DNA from: Fidelibacterota bacterium
Lineage (GTDB): Bacteria > Fidelibacterota > UBA2242
Reading direction: 5' to 3'
NCBI GenBank assembly: GCA_003527965.1
Contig: DPVY01000085.1
Coordinates: 27,775 to 47,439, forward strand
DNA length: 19,665 bases
Under the pieces are notes generated by a model. The model had not been told where the DNA came from and did no database searches. It was given only the letters and a program-made list of their open reading frames with translations. Position numbers and translations under genes: made by a program. Below, piece by piece: positions 7,302-15,251 of this stretch. Each line of letters starts with the position of its first letter. Position 1 is the stretch's first letter.

Positions 7302-8939
7302 TTATAGCAAAATACCGGCAATTGAGGCGGTTAACCAGGAGGCAATTGCGCCACCGAACATGGCTTTCAAGGCGACTTTAGACAGGTCGGACCGCCGTTT
7401 GGGCGCCAGGGCGCCGATACCGCCGATTTGAATTCCGATAGAGGCAAAATTTGCAAATCCGCACAGCGCGTAGGTCGAAATGACAATGGCTTTATCACTC
7501 AATGCCCCGGCTGCTTTTAATTCGGCTAAATTTCCGTAGGCTACAAACTCCGTCAGGGCCAGCTTAATACCCAGCAGGTTGCCCACTTCTCCGGCATATT
7601 TCCAGGGAACGCCCATCAGCCAGGCCAGGGGACGGAAAATTGTCCCAAACAGTGTTTTTAAACTGCCCGGAAAAATTCCGTTGTATTCTCCCGTAACAGG
7701 AGATGAGCCGCTCACAATCGTATATTTTACATAATTTCCATTCAATAATTGACCATCGATAATTCGATCCAAAAACGATAATATTGTATCGACAAATGCG
7801 ATCAGGGCAATAAATGCGATCAGCATTGCGCCCACATTCACGGCGAGTTTCAAACCGTCGGTAACACCTCGCGATGCGGCGTCAAGCAAATTGGTGGATT
7901 GAATTAAATCTTTGGGTATATCAACATCTCCATAAGTTTTTGACAATTCGGTTTCCGGATAAATAATCTTGGCGACAACGAGAGCTGCCGGCGCCGACAT
8001 TACACTGGCGGCGATAAGGTGACCGGCGCTGATACCCATGGCAATGTAGCCCGCCAGAACGCCGCCGGCGATAGTGGCAAAACCGCCGACCATGATGGTC
8101 AGTAGTTCCGACAGGGTCAGGTCATCGATAAAGGGGCGGATCAATAAGGGAGCTTCGGTCTGCCCGACAAAGATATTGGCGGTGCAGGATAATGTTTCAG
8201 TGCCGCTGGTGCCCATGGTCCATTGCATGAAGCGAGCCATCCAGCGGATAATGGTTTGCATGACGCCGAGATGATACAAAATCCCTATAAATGATGCAAA
8301 AAAGATGATTACAGGAAGAACACTAAAACCAAACTGGAATCCGAAGCCCGGCCAGGTATCTGATTCCGGGAAGAAATATTGTTTCTCAGCTAGGTTCCCA
8401 AATAAAAACCGCGCCCCGTAATCGGAAAGACTTAGAAAGTGCTCAACTTTTTGACTGGCGAGCGCAAAAATATTTTCACCGGTGTATTGATTACTGAACA
8501 ACCAGACGTAGCCGGCAGCCAGCAGCCCGGTGACGAGGTGTTTTTGATAGGCGCTAATTTTAAAGACGGCTTTAATAATAACGGCAGCCAATATTAACAC
8601 CCAAACCCAGCCAAGGAAATTGACTTTGTCGAGAAGATAAAAAACAATCCCCGCCAAACCGGTTGTGAGGATAATAGAAAATGCCGCAATATAAGAGCTG
8701 CCTCCGGGGGAACCGGCATTGATCTCGTCCTTAAAAATATACAGGATGATGAGAACCAATAAGGCGAGCATGGACAGATATGACAATATTGGGGGATTGC
8801 CAAGAATAATTCCGGCAAATAGAATCTGTAGCGCCAGGCCCCAGCCGACGGTGCGCAGATTAATTTTTTTACGGTTATTTGACATTATGTACGCAATTCC
8901 TAATAAAGCAATGATACCGAGAATTCCTACAAAACGCAT
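7302..8939 (-). CDS. Concentrative nucleoside transporter (CNT/NupC family), enlarged
   Basis: 545-residue inner-membrane protein with many hydrophobic segments. CNT proteins import nucleosides driven by a Na+ or H+ gradient. The typical N-terminus (helix, NNRKKINLRTVGWGLALQ) is followed by the core: VLPVIIFFASFIGILYHLGVMQ (208-228), NIFVGQTEAPLLIRP (255-269) with Gln260/Glu262, ALTEFVAYGN (461-470) with Glu464, and CGFANFASIGIQIGG (493-507) with Asn497 and Ser500. These match the nucleoside-binding residues known from the Vibrio cholerae CNT. NupC-type transporters have about 400 residues. Most of the excess is a hydrophobic stretch at about 50-165, plus a short insertion near 397-425. AAGGAA lies 7 bases before ATG 8939. 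Neighbours tdk, udk and cdd make nucleoside uptake the obvious role; which nucleosides cannot be told. Confidence 0.92.
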   Translation of the reverse strand: MRFVGILGIIALLGIAYIMSNNRKKINLRTVGWGLALQILFAGIILGNPPILSYLSMLALLVLIILYIFKDEINAGSPGGSSYIAAFSIILTTGLAGIVFYLLDKVNFLGWVWVLILAAVIIKAVFKISAYQKHLVTGLLAAGYVWLFSNQYTGENIFALASQKVEHFLSLSDYGARFLFGNLAEKQYFFPESDTWPGFGFQFGFSVLPVIIFFASFIGILYHLGVMQTIIRWMARFMQWTMGTSGTETLSCTANIFVGQTEAPLLIRPFIDDLTLSELLTIMVGGFATIAGGVLAGYIAMGISAGHLIAASVMSAPAALVVAKIIYPETELSKTYGDVDIPKDLIQSTNLLDAASRGVTDGLKLAVNVGAMLIAFIALIAFVDTILSFLDRIIDGQLLNGNYVKYTIVSGSSPVTGEYNGIFPGSLKTLFGTIFRPLAWLMGVPWKYAGEVGNLLGIKLALTEFVAYGNLAELKAAGALSDKAIVISTYALCGFANFASIGIQIGGIGALAPKRRSDLSKVALKAMFGGAIASWLTASIAGILL

Positions 8940-9008
8940 ATTCTGTTTCCTTATTGATTTAGGGTTATTGATCTATTACAATGAGAAAATGTTTTCATGT
9001 CTGTTTTA

Positions 9009-9614
9009 CTATTTCGGTGGCTCGAAACAATTCCGGCAACGAGCCTCATATACATCGGTAGCGCCCAATAAGACCCGTTCACTGGACGGTAAAATACGTT
9101 GGGTATAGCTGGCGGGATTCCCGCATTGCATGCAAATAGCGAGTGTTTTTGTAATGTATTCGGCTTCACAGAGCATCTGGGGGATTGGTTCAAACGGCTC
9201 GCCGCGATAATCTTTATCGAGTCCGGCGACGATAACACGTCGTCCGGCATTAGCGAGCTTTCTACAAACATCAACAAGACTGCTGTCGAAAAACTGCGCC
9301 TCGTCTATGCCCAAAACCCGGGCGTCGCCGACTTTTTTCAGGATATCTTCGGCGTGTTTAACGGCAATTGAAGGAATTTTCTGTTGGTTGTGTGATACGA
9401 TATGATCTTCGCTGTAGCGGACATCGATTTTAGGCTTAAAAATTGCCACTTTCTGTTTGGCGATCTGAGCGCGCCTCAGGCGGCGGATCAGCTCTTCGGT
9501 TTTGCCGGAAAACATACTTCCGCAGATGACTTCGATCCAGCCGGACGGCTTTCCGGACAGAACAACCACTTCTTCAATACCCAGGGGAGCGCTGCGCATA
9601 ATCTGACTGTGCAT
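9009..9614 (-). CDS. tdk: Thymidine kinase (type II)
   Basis: 201 residues from the chosen start. Tdk phosphorylates thymidine (and deoxyuridine) with ATP, the salvage route to dTMP. Visible are the P-loop GSMFSGKT (32-39), FKPKID (59-64), DEAQFFD (104-110) with the catalytic Glu105, a lasso region near YRGEPFEPIPQML (136-148), and the structural zinc cysteines 161, 164, 193 and 196. The frame opens 8 codons earlier at ATG 9638, but AAGGA lies 7 bases before ATG 9614, so the shorter form is preferred. Upstream is udk (70-bp gap), downstream the nucleoside transporter (69-bp gap). The family is secure. Confidence 0.95.
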   Translation of the reverse strand: MHSQIMRSAPLGIEEVVVLSGKPSGWIEVICGSMFSGKTEELIRRLRRAQIAKQKVAIFKPKIDVRYSEDHIVSHNQQKIPSIAVKHAEDILKKVGDARVLGIDEAQFFDSSLVDVCRKLANAGRRVIVAGLDKDYRGEPFEPIPQMLCEAEYITKTLAICMQCGNPASYTQRILPSSERVLLGATDVYEARCRNCFEPPK

Positions 9615-9684
9615 AGAGGATTCCTTCTTTGAATTCATTTCGGTTTTTGTCTATCAATATTCACGCTATGGGAAGAATCTAAAA

Positions 9685-10314
9685 CTACTTTGCAATCTGA
9701 CGCAAAAGAGATCTCACCTTGGTTTTAAATAGATCCACGGCCACGGTATTATGTCCACCTTCGGGGATAATAATGTCGGCATATTGTTTGGTTGGTTCAA
9801 CGAATTGTTCGTGCATCGGGCGGACCGTTTCGAGATATTGTTGCATAACCGAATCAACCGAGCGACCCCGGTGCTTGATATCCCGGGTCAGGCGTCTGAT
9901 AAAGCGGATGTCGGATGCGGTCTGAATGTATATTTTTATATCCATCATGTCGCGCAATTCCGAATCATAAAGGACCATAATTCCCTCAAGGACGATGATT
10001 TTATGCCCGCTGACCCAGTGAACTTTCGAACTGCGGGTATGGGTAGTATAGTCGTAAACAGGGACTTCGACTGTTTCCCCGTCAATCAAGCCCCGCATGT
10101 GTTGTTTCAAGAGATCAAAATCATAGGCCTCCGGGTGGTCAAAATTGTGATGACGGCGGGCGTCGAGAGGAATATTCCTAAGATCAAAATAGTATGAATC
10201 TTGTTCGATGATAACCACCTGGCGGGGATCAAAATCACAGACAATGTTTTTCGCCATGGATGTTTTTCCGGAACCGGTGCCGCCGGCTACTCCGATTAAG
10301 ATTGATTTTTTCAT
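9685..10314 (-). CDS. udk: Uridine/cytidine kinase
   Basis: 209 residues, standard length. Udk phosphorylates uridine and cytidine to UMP and CMP. Visible are the P-loop GVAGGTGSGKT (8-18), EQDSYYFDL (37-45) with the catalytic Asp39, RRHHNFDHPEAYDFDLL (53-69) and the RFIRRLTRDIKHRGR segment typical of the family. Its ATG overlaps the TGA of cdd as ATGA (10311-10314), so translation is very likely coupled: Cdd turns cytidine into uridine and Udk consumes uridine. A GGAGA stretch in cdd lies about a dozen bases upstream. Confidence 0.96.
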   Translation of the reverse strand: MKKSILIGVAGGTGSGKTSMAKNIVCDFDPRQVVIIEQDSYYFDLRNIPLDARRHHNFDHPEAYDFDLLKQHMRGLIDGETVEVPVYDYTTHTRSSKVHWVSGHKIIVLEGIMVLYDSELRDMMDIKIYIQTASDIRFIRRLTRDIKHRGRSVDSVMQQYLETVRPMHEQFVEPTKQYADIIIPEGGHNTVAVDLFKTKVRSLLRQIAK

Positions 10315-10721
10315 TGGTTGTTTTTCTTCTCCAGTTTTGTATTGTCAAAGGGGTTGGGTAAAAGATCTCCGGACCGGTAAACCTCTTTACGTCCGCTTTT
10401 ATCAAAAACGTAAACGGGAATGTCCCCGCAAATATCCCAGATTACCTGGCGGCAGGCTCCGCAGGGCGTCGCGCCGTTCATTGAGTAGACTGCCAGAGCA
10501 CGGAATTTTTTATGACCGTTAACAACAGCGGAGGCAATGGCGTTCCGCTCGGCGCAGACCGTGAGTCCGTAGGAACTGGACTCAATATTGCATCCGGTGT
10601 ATATAGCGCCGTCTTCCGTTTGCAACGCGGCGCCGACAGGATAGTTTGAGAAAGGAGAGTGGGCAAAAGAAGAAGCTTTTTGGGCGCAATCCCTTAATAG
10701 CTCCGGTTTAATTGTTTCCAT
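10311..10721 (-). CDS. cdd: Cytidine deaminase
   Basis: 136 residues, the size of the tetrameric (Bacillus-type) enzymes rather than the longer enteric form. It hydrolyses cytidine and deoxycytidine to uridine and deoxyuridine. Zinc ligands and catalytic residues are visible as Cys56-Ala-Glu58 and PCGAC with Cys87 and Cys90; NIE at 45-47 is the sugar-binding motif and FSNYPVGAAL (24-33) the usual N-terminal signature. The start overlaps the end of the rhomboid gene by 28 bp and the stop overlaps udk by 4 bp, so it sits in the middle of a tightly packed unit. Confidence 0.96.
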   Translation of the reverse strand: METIKPELLRDCAQKASSFAHSPFSNYPVGAALQTEDGAIYTGCNIESSSYGLTVCAERNAIASAVVNGHKKFRALAVYSMNGATPCGACRQVIWDICGDIPVYVFDKSGRKEVYRSGDLLPNPFDNTKLEKKNNQ

Positions 10722-11386
10722 ATACGTTTCCTTTCGTATGGTTCCAGTATCAATAATAATGCAATTCCCGCTAAAAATCCACCAATATGAGCAAACCAGG
10801 CAACACCGGCATCTTGTTGAAAGGTCAGGGCGTCAAGCCCGTTGCTGATTTGGAGGAGAAACCAGAAGCCGAGAACATACACTGCGGGAATCCAAACCCG
10901 CCGGATAATGATAAACAGCCAGATAAACACCTGGATCTGCGCTCTGGGATAACGAATAAGATAAGCACCCAGAATTCCGGAAATTGCCCCGCTGGCTCCG
11001 ATTATCGGAACGCCGGACTGTGGATTAACAAGCAACTGGCTGATCGTTGCAATGATTCCGCAGAGCAGATAAAACAGTATAAACTTGCGATGTCCCAGTG
11101 TGCTTTCGATATTATCTCCGAAAATCCACAAATAGAGCATATTGCCGGCCAGATGGAGCAGATTGCCATGAATAAATAACGAAGTAAAAAGAGGAAAGAT
11201 TAATCCGGTAATTCCGTGACTAAATAGCTGGTCGGCAACAACCCCGGTACTAAAAAACCACAGCCGCAATGTCTCCTGCGGCAGAGTCGATTGATATATA
11301 AATGTGACAATGTTTACAAAAAGAAGTCCAGTTACAATAATAGGTCGCCGGATTCTAAGTGTGGAGTCTTTTAAGGGTATAAACAT
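10694..11386 (-). CDS. Rhomboid family intramembrane serine protease
   Basis: 230 residues with about six membrane segments. Rhomboids cleave substrate transmembrane helices within the membrane. The full catalytic set is visible: HGNLLHLAGNMLYLW (73-87) with His78 and Asn82 (the oxyanion HxxxN), GASGAISG (130-137) with Ser132 as nucleophile, and AHIGGFLAG (199-207) with His200 as base. A short cytosolic N-terminus (MFIPLKDSTLRIRRP) matches common bacterial members; the basic tail ends inside the start of cdd (28-bp overlap). It begins 9 bp after the M23 peptidase stop with no obvious ribosome binding site. The substrate is unknown. The overlap with cdd is positional and need not imply a shared function. 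Confidence 0.92.
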   Translation of the reverse strand: MFIPLKDSTLRIRRPIIVTGLLFVNIVTFIYQSTLPQETLRLWFFSTGVVADQLFSHGITGLIFPLFTSLFIHGNLLHLAGNMLYLWIFGDNIESTLGHRKFILFYLLCGIIATISQLLVNPQSGVPIIGASGAISGILGAYLIRYPRAQIQVFIWLFIIIRRVWIPAVYVLGFWFLLQISNGLDALTFQQDAGVAWFAHIGGFLAGIALLLILEPYERKRIWKQLNRSY

Positions 11387-11395
11387 GTATTGTTG

Positions 11396-13642
11396 TTAAT
11401 ATATGTAAAAGTTGTCGGTTCTCGAAGAAGAGTTGTTTGCCCGGTCGGTTACCGTAATTGTGATTGTGTGTTTACCGTTATTCAGTGGTTTTGAAGGTTT
11501 ATAACGAATACTGTCTTTTGGACCATTATATTCGGCGATAAGATGACGGTCGTCCAGCGTTAAGGTAATGGACGCGTCATCTTTTATACCCGATAAATCG
11601 TCTTCTACAATTGCTTTGATGTATTCTATGTTTTTCGATCTGAATCTGCCGTTATTGCCGGGGAATATATTGGTAATGTCGGGTGGTTTATTGTCCTTTA
11701 GGAGGGCAAAGGCGCCGGTTTTATTTGTCGTCGCGCTGATCAAATTGTTTTTTAACAGACGTTGATTATTTAAAAAATCCCACTCATCGTCATCAAAATG
11801 ATACACCCCGATTTTGTCAAAATCATTTTCGCCGAGGGGAATTTTGAAAAACAGTTCAATGTTTTTATTAAGGGGCTGCTCCGTAGGAAAAATCGTATAA
11901 ATGCCTGAAATCAATTCTTCCGGGTTCGAGGGGAACGGTTGTTTTTTGACAATCCAGGTTAACAGAGAATCATAAACGGAATTTTTGGCGAAAGCGACCG
12001 TAAAAACAGAATCTTTCGTAGTAACGGTTTGCGGTGTTCCCGGTACTATCAGAGAAAAATCCACGGGCAAGCGCAGAATATTTTCCGGTGTGCGGTTATA
12101 ACGCCACTCGAGCGAAAAAACCTTATCTGACAGCATGATCGGAAGCGGATCACTGATGTAAGTCAATGGTGAAAGCGGAGATACCCTGAATTCGCTAAAC
12201 GATGAGGGCGATTGTAAGAAGAGTTTTGGCGCTGTTTCGGGTGGATCTGAAAACGAAGCTTTGCATAAAAATGTTTGGGGATTATGGATAAAAGAGATGT
12301 TCGGATAATTGTCTTCAGGGGAGCTTTCCGGGAAAGGATTAAATATAAATGTTTTAGTTTGTTTCAGGGGGGTTGAACAGAGGCATACCTGAAGAACGTC
12401 ACCTTTTAAATAATTAGCCCGGGAGACATGGACATACGTGCGGATATTATCGGACCGGATACTGTCTATTACGGCCGTTCGCTGAAAACTGCCGTCTTTA
12501 TGAATCCAGTCGGCGGAAACCGCAACACTATCGGTTGTATCGGCAATGAAGACCAGGGAATAACCATCCTTGGTCGGACAGTATTGCTCAAGAACAGGAG
12601 AAAACTGCGCGCCGGAATATAATAGAAAGGAGAGTGTCGAAGTGTTAAAATTACGGTCATATACTTCAATTAGGACCTGATGTTGCCCGTCAGCCAATTT
12701 CAAAACACCGTCACCCGGGCTGTTTGAGTGAAAGCTGGATACCCGATTACTGTCAAACATCCAGAGCCGGTTAAAATGTCCGAATCCGTTTTCATTTAAT
12801 TGAAAGTCCCGGTCGAGATAGACGAGCCGGGTCTCATTGAAATCAAAAGTGTCATATTGGACCTGAAAATAAAGGCTGTCGTCGACAAACATTTTTATGC
12901 CGTAGGGCGGATATTTGTTGGGAATGCCTTTAACGGTATCATGGGTTTTGATTTCCACACCTATTTTTCCATGAACATGGATAGTATCTGTAACCGTAAA
13001 AATCTTTTCCCCAAGATAGACGGCTTCGAATATCTGAATTGTCGGCAGTCCATTGATGCGAGATGTGTTGTCGACCGGAACGAGCGCCAGATTTTTAATA
13101 GTTGGGATTGTGGAATCATCAATTTTCAGGGTTGTATTGAGGGGGTTTATCGGACGATTGGCGGCGTCTCTGATTTCGAAATGTAAATGGGGGTGCTTTG
13201 TGCCGGTATCGCCGGAAAAAGCAAGGGTGTCGCCTTTTGAGACACGGATTTCATTCTCATGGAAATACTGGTCGGTGGAATAGCGTCTCTGAATCAGTTG
13301 TTCTGCCCTTGCCAAAGCCCGGAAAGGATCATTAAACTCATCCAGGTGACCATATACAGCCAGATTACCATCGTCCAAATTAAGGTAAATTGCCTTTCCA
13401 TAACCAAAAGGGGAAGTACGTATCCGCCAGATATAACCGTTCTCCACCGCAAGGACAGGATAGCCTGTGCGGTAATTGGTTTTTATATCTATCCCGGAAT
13501 GGAAATGACCCGGTCGAAATTCTCCAAAAGTCGAGCTTAAGTGGTGGCTGGAGTTGATTGGCCAGAGATATCCCTGCCCAAACGAAAAGGTTATATTTAG
13601 GAGAATGATAATATGTAGTAAGCAGCGGTTTTTCATTGTCAT
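11396..13642 (-). CDS. Secreted M23 (LytM-type) metallopeptidase with long C-terminal region
   Basis: 748 residues. A signal peptide covers about 1-22 (hydrophobic LLHIIILLNITFSFG). The M23 domain follows at once, about 25-160, with HFHSGID (His48, Asp52), GYGKAIYLN, YGHLDEF (His99) and HPHLHFEIRD (His152, His154). All zinc and catalytic positions of LytM-type enzymes are present, so it should cut peptidoglycan cross-links, or act in the envelope as a LytM factor. Residues about 180-640 look like beta-rich domains I do not recognise. Residues about 655-748 resemble an Ig-like domain (FRSKNIEYIKAIVEDDLSGI...LNNGKHTITITVTDRANN). Two in-frame ATGs (13642 and 13636) compete, and neither has a clear ribosome binding site. 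There is no type IX sorting end. It is the first gene after a 76-bp gap with a possible promoter. Confidence 0.9.
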   Translation of the reverse strand: MTMKNRCLLHIIILLNITFSFGQGYLWPINSSHHLSSTFGEFRPGHFHSGIDIKTNYRTGYPVLAVENGYIWRIRTSPFGYGKAIYLNLDDGNLAVYGHLDEFNDPFRALARAEQLIQRRYSTDQYFHENEIRVSKGDTLAFSGDTGTKHPHLHFEIRDAANRPINPLNTTLKIDDSTIPTIKNLALVPVDNTSRINGLPTIQIFEAVYLGEKIFTVTDTIHVHGKIGVEIKTHDTVKGIPNKYPPYGIKMFVDDSLYFQVQYDTFDFNETRLVYLDRDFQLNENGFGHFNRLWMFDSNRVSSFHSNSPGDGVLKLADGQHQVLIEVYDRNFNTSTLSFLLYSGAQFSPVLEQYCPTKDGYSLVFIADTTDSVAVSADWIHKDGSFQRTAVIDSIRSDNIRTYVHVSRANYLKGDVLQVCLCSTPLKQTKTFIFNPFPESSPEDNYPNISFIHNPQTFLCKASFSDPPETAPKLFLQSPSSFSEFRVSPLSPLTYISDPLPIMLSDKVFSLEWRYNRTPENILRLPVDFSLIVPGTPQTVTTKDSVFTVAFAKNSVYDSLLTWIVKKQPFPSNPEELISGIYTIFPTEQPLNKNIELFFKIPLGENDFDKIGVYHFDDDEWDFLNNQRLLKNNLISATTNKTGAFALLKDNKPPDITNIFPGNNGRFRSKNIEYIKAIVEDDLSGIKDDASITLTLDDRHLIAEYNGPKDSIRYKPSKPLNNGKHTITITVTDRANNSSSRTDNFYIY

Positions 13643-13663
13643 GTCGTTATTTTTTCAGGGCGG

Positions 13664-13693
13664 AATATACAAAGATCCGGCCTAATCTTACAA
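13664..13693 (-). promoter_or_regulatory. Possible sigma70-like promoter of the M23 gene
   Basis: On the minus strand TTGTAA (13688-13693) and TATATT (13664-13669) are separated by 18 bases in the 76-bp gap between the GGDEF and M23 genes. Transcription would begin about 15 bases before the ATG, a very short leader that fits the missing ribosome binding site. Such boxes are common in AT-rich spacers, so this is weak. Confidence 0.3.
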
Positions 13694-13718
13694 TTCATTT
13701 ATGGTGATTATTGCGATT

Positions 13719-14543
13719 TTATTTCTTTTGTTGTTTATTGTTATAGATAACGGTTTTATTTCTGCCCGTGCGTTTGGCTTGATACAGGGCGTTGTCTGCC
13801 GCATTAACCAGATCATTACCGGACGACATAGTTTGGGGATCAAATTCCGCAACTCCGAGGGAAACAGTTACTTTAGTCCGAACGCCATCTTTTTCTACAA
13901 CATTGTCGGAGATAAGCAGGCGCAGCTTCTCAGATACTTTGTAGGCACGTTGAAGATCTGTTTCGGGAAGCAAAACAATAAATTCTTCGCCGCCGTAACG
14001 CGCAAAGATATCATGGGCGCGCAGGTGTTTTAATAATGTCTGCCCAATCATTCGAAGGACTTCATCGCCATATAAATGACCATGGGAATCATTTACCTGC
14101 TTAAAGAGATCGATGTCGAACATTATGCAGCTGGGACGGGACTTGTAGCGTACGGCTCGCGAATATTCCCGGGCCAGCTTTACATCAAAATTTCGCCGGT
14201 TGTCAATTCCAGTTAGAGAGTCTGTTATCGATAAAGATTCCAAAAGAGAATTAGTCTCTTCAAGCACCCGGGTGCGTTTTTTTACCCGTGAATCAAGAAG
14301 CGTATTAAAGTGTTCTAATTCGGTGCGGGCGGCTTTCAATTCTTTGACGGTAATTTTCAATTGGAGCTCCCGGGATTCAAATTGGTGACAGATATTTTCT
14401 AATATGGCAGCCATCTGTCGAATTGCGGGCGGGTTGCCAACCCGCATAAATCTCTCAAAATCGGTGTTATTATATTTGCCACAGGAAATATTTTCGGCGG
14501 CGGCGATAAATTCTTCAAAGATGCCCGAATCAAGTTCTTCCAT
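13719..14543 (-). CDS. Diguanylate cyclase (GGDEF domain)
   Basis: 274 residues. GGDEF enzymes join two GTP into the second messenger cyclic di-GMP. The domain spans about 106-268: DSLTGIDNRRNFD (108-120), FDIDLFKQVNDSHGHLYGD (142-160), the active signature RYGGEEF (182-188), and VSLGVAEF (227-234). An inhibitory-site RxxD, Arg175-Ala-His-Asp178, stands exactly five residues before GGEEF, so product feedback is expected. Residues about 55-105 are a predicted coiled coil (ELQLKITVKELKAARTELEHF) that could drive dimerisation. Residues 1-50 show no known sensor domain, and there is no membrane segment. It begins 12 bp after pcm without a clear ribosome binding site. Catalytic activity is likely; the input signal is unknown. 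Confidence 0.93.
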   Translation of the reverse strand: MEELDSGIFEEFIAAAENISCGKYNNTDFERFMRVGNPPAIRQMAAILENICHQFESRELQLKITVKELKAARTELEHFNTLLDSRVKKRTRVLEETNSLLESLSITDSLTGIDNRRNFDVKLAREYSRAVRYKSRPSCIMFDIDLFKQVNDSHGHLYGDEVLRMIGQTLLKHLRAHDIFARYGGEEFIVLLPETDLQRAYKVSEKLRLLISDNVVEKDGVRTKVTVSLGVAEFDPQTMSSGNDLVNAADNALYQAKRTGRNKTVIYNNKQQKK

Positions 14544-14555
14544 GATAAAATAATC

Positions 14556-15251
14556 TCATTTTCCTTTTCTTTTGTGTTTATTGACTAGCGGTACAAAACG
14601 AACGGGTAGGATTTTTTCTTTATACAGTTGTTTCCTCTTCTTCGTTACAAGGACCAGATTTTGGGTCCAGTGCTGATGCCCGAGGGGGATTATCATCAGA
14701 CCGTTGTCGGCGAGTTGGCGAATCAGAGGCGGGGGGATATCATCACTGGCGGCGGTCACAATGATACGATCGTATGGCGCATGCTCTTTCCAGCCTTGAC
14801 GACCATTATCATGTTTGAAATAGACATTTCTGAAGTTTAATTCACGCATGATTTTTTGAGCGTTATCAATCAGCGGCTTAATAATCTCCACCGTGTAGAC
14901 CTCTTTGGCAATCCGGGAAAGGACCGCGGCCTGGTAGCCGGAGCCCGTTCCGATTTCCAGCACCCGTAAGGACTTATTTAGACGGAGCGCCTGAGACATG
15001 AACGCCACAACATAAGGCTGAGAGATGGTTTGACCCTTACCAATGGGCAGCGGCTGGTCGGTATAAGCAAGATGACGTTGTTGAGGAGGGACAAATTTTT
15101 CCCGTGGTATTGCCGCCATAGCCCCAAGGACTTCTGGATCAACGATGTCTCTTGAAGCAATTTGCTCTGCTACCATTTCTTGCGCGTTTTGTGGATAGGT
15201 ATTTATCAAGGTAATATAATCGGATGACTTATTGTTTTGAAAATGATTCAA
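14556..15251 (-). CDS. pcm: Protein-L-isoaspartate O-methyltransferase
   Basis: Up to 231 residues. Pcm methylates isoaspartyl residues in damaged proteins using S-adenosylmethionine, starting their repair. Visible are MVAEQIASRDIVDPEVLGAM (26-45), the isoaspartate-binding GKGQTISQPYVVAFM (71-85), the SAM motif VLEIGTGSGYQAAVL (97-111), VYTVEI (118-123), PYDRIIVTAA (159-168) and the RFVPLV end (218-223). The start is uncertain. The longest form uses TTG 15251, overlapping the upstream gene by 23 bp. A TTG at codon 15 or the ATG at codon 26 (15176) are alternatives, and none has a good ribosome binding site. Family length favours a start some 10 residues before Met26. Confidence 0.93.
   Translation of the reverse strand: MNHFQNNKSSDYITLINTYPQNAQEMVAEQIASRDIVDPEVLGAMAAIPREKFVPPQQRHLAYTDQPLPIGKGQTISQPYVVAFMSQALRLNKSLRVLEIGTGSGYQAAVLSRIAKEVYTVEIIKPLIDNAQKIMRELNFRNVYFKHDNGRQGWKEHAPYDRIIVTAASDDIPPPLIRQLADNGLMIIPLGHQHWTQNLVLVTKKRKQLYKEKILPVRFVPLVNKHKRKGK

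Noticed and set aside
9751..10197. 148-codon plus-strand frame opposite udk
   Set aside because: It is the antisense of a well-supported kinase gene; a codon-bias shadow.
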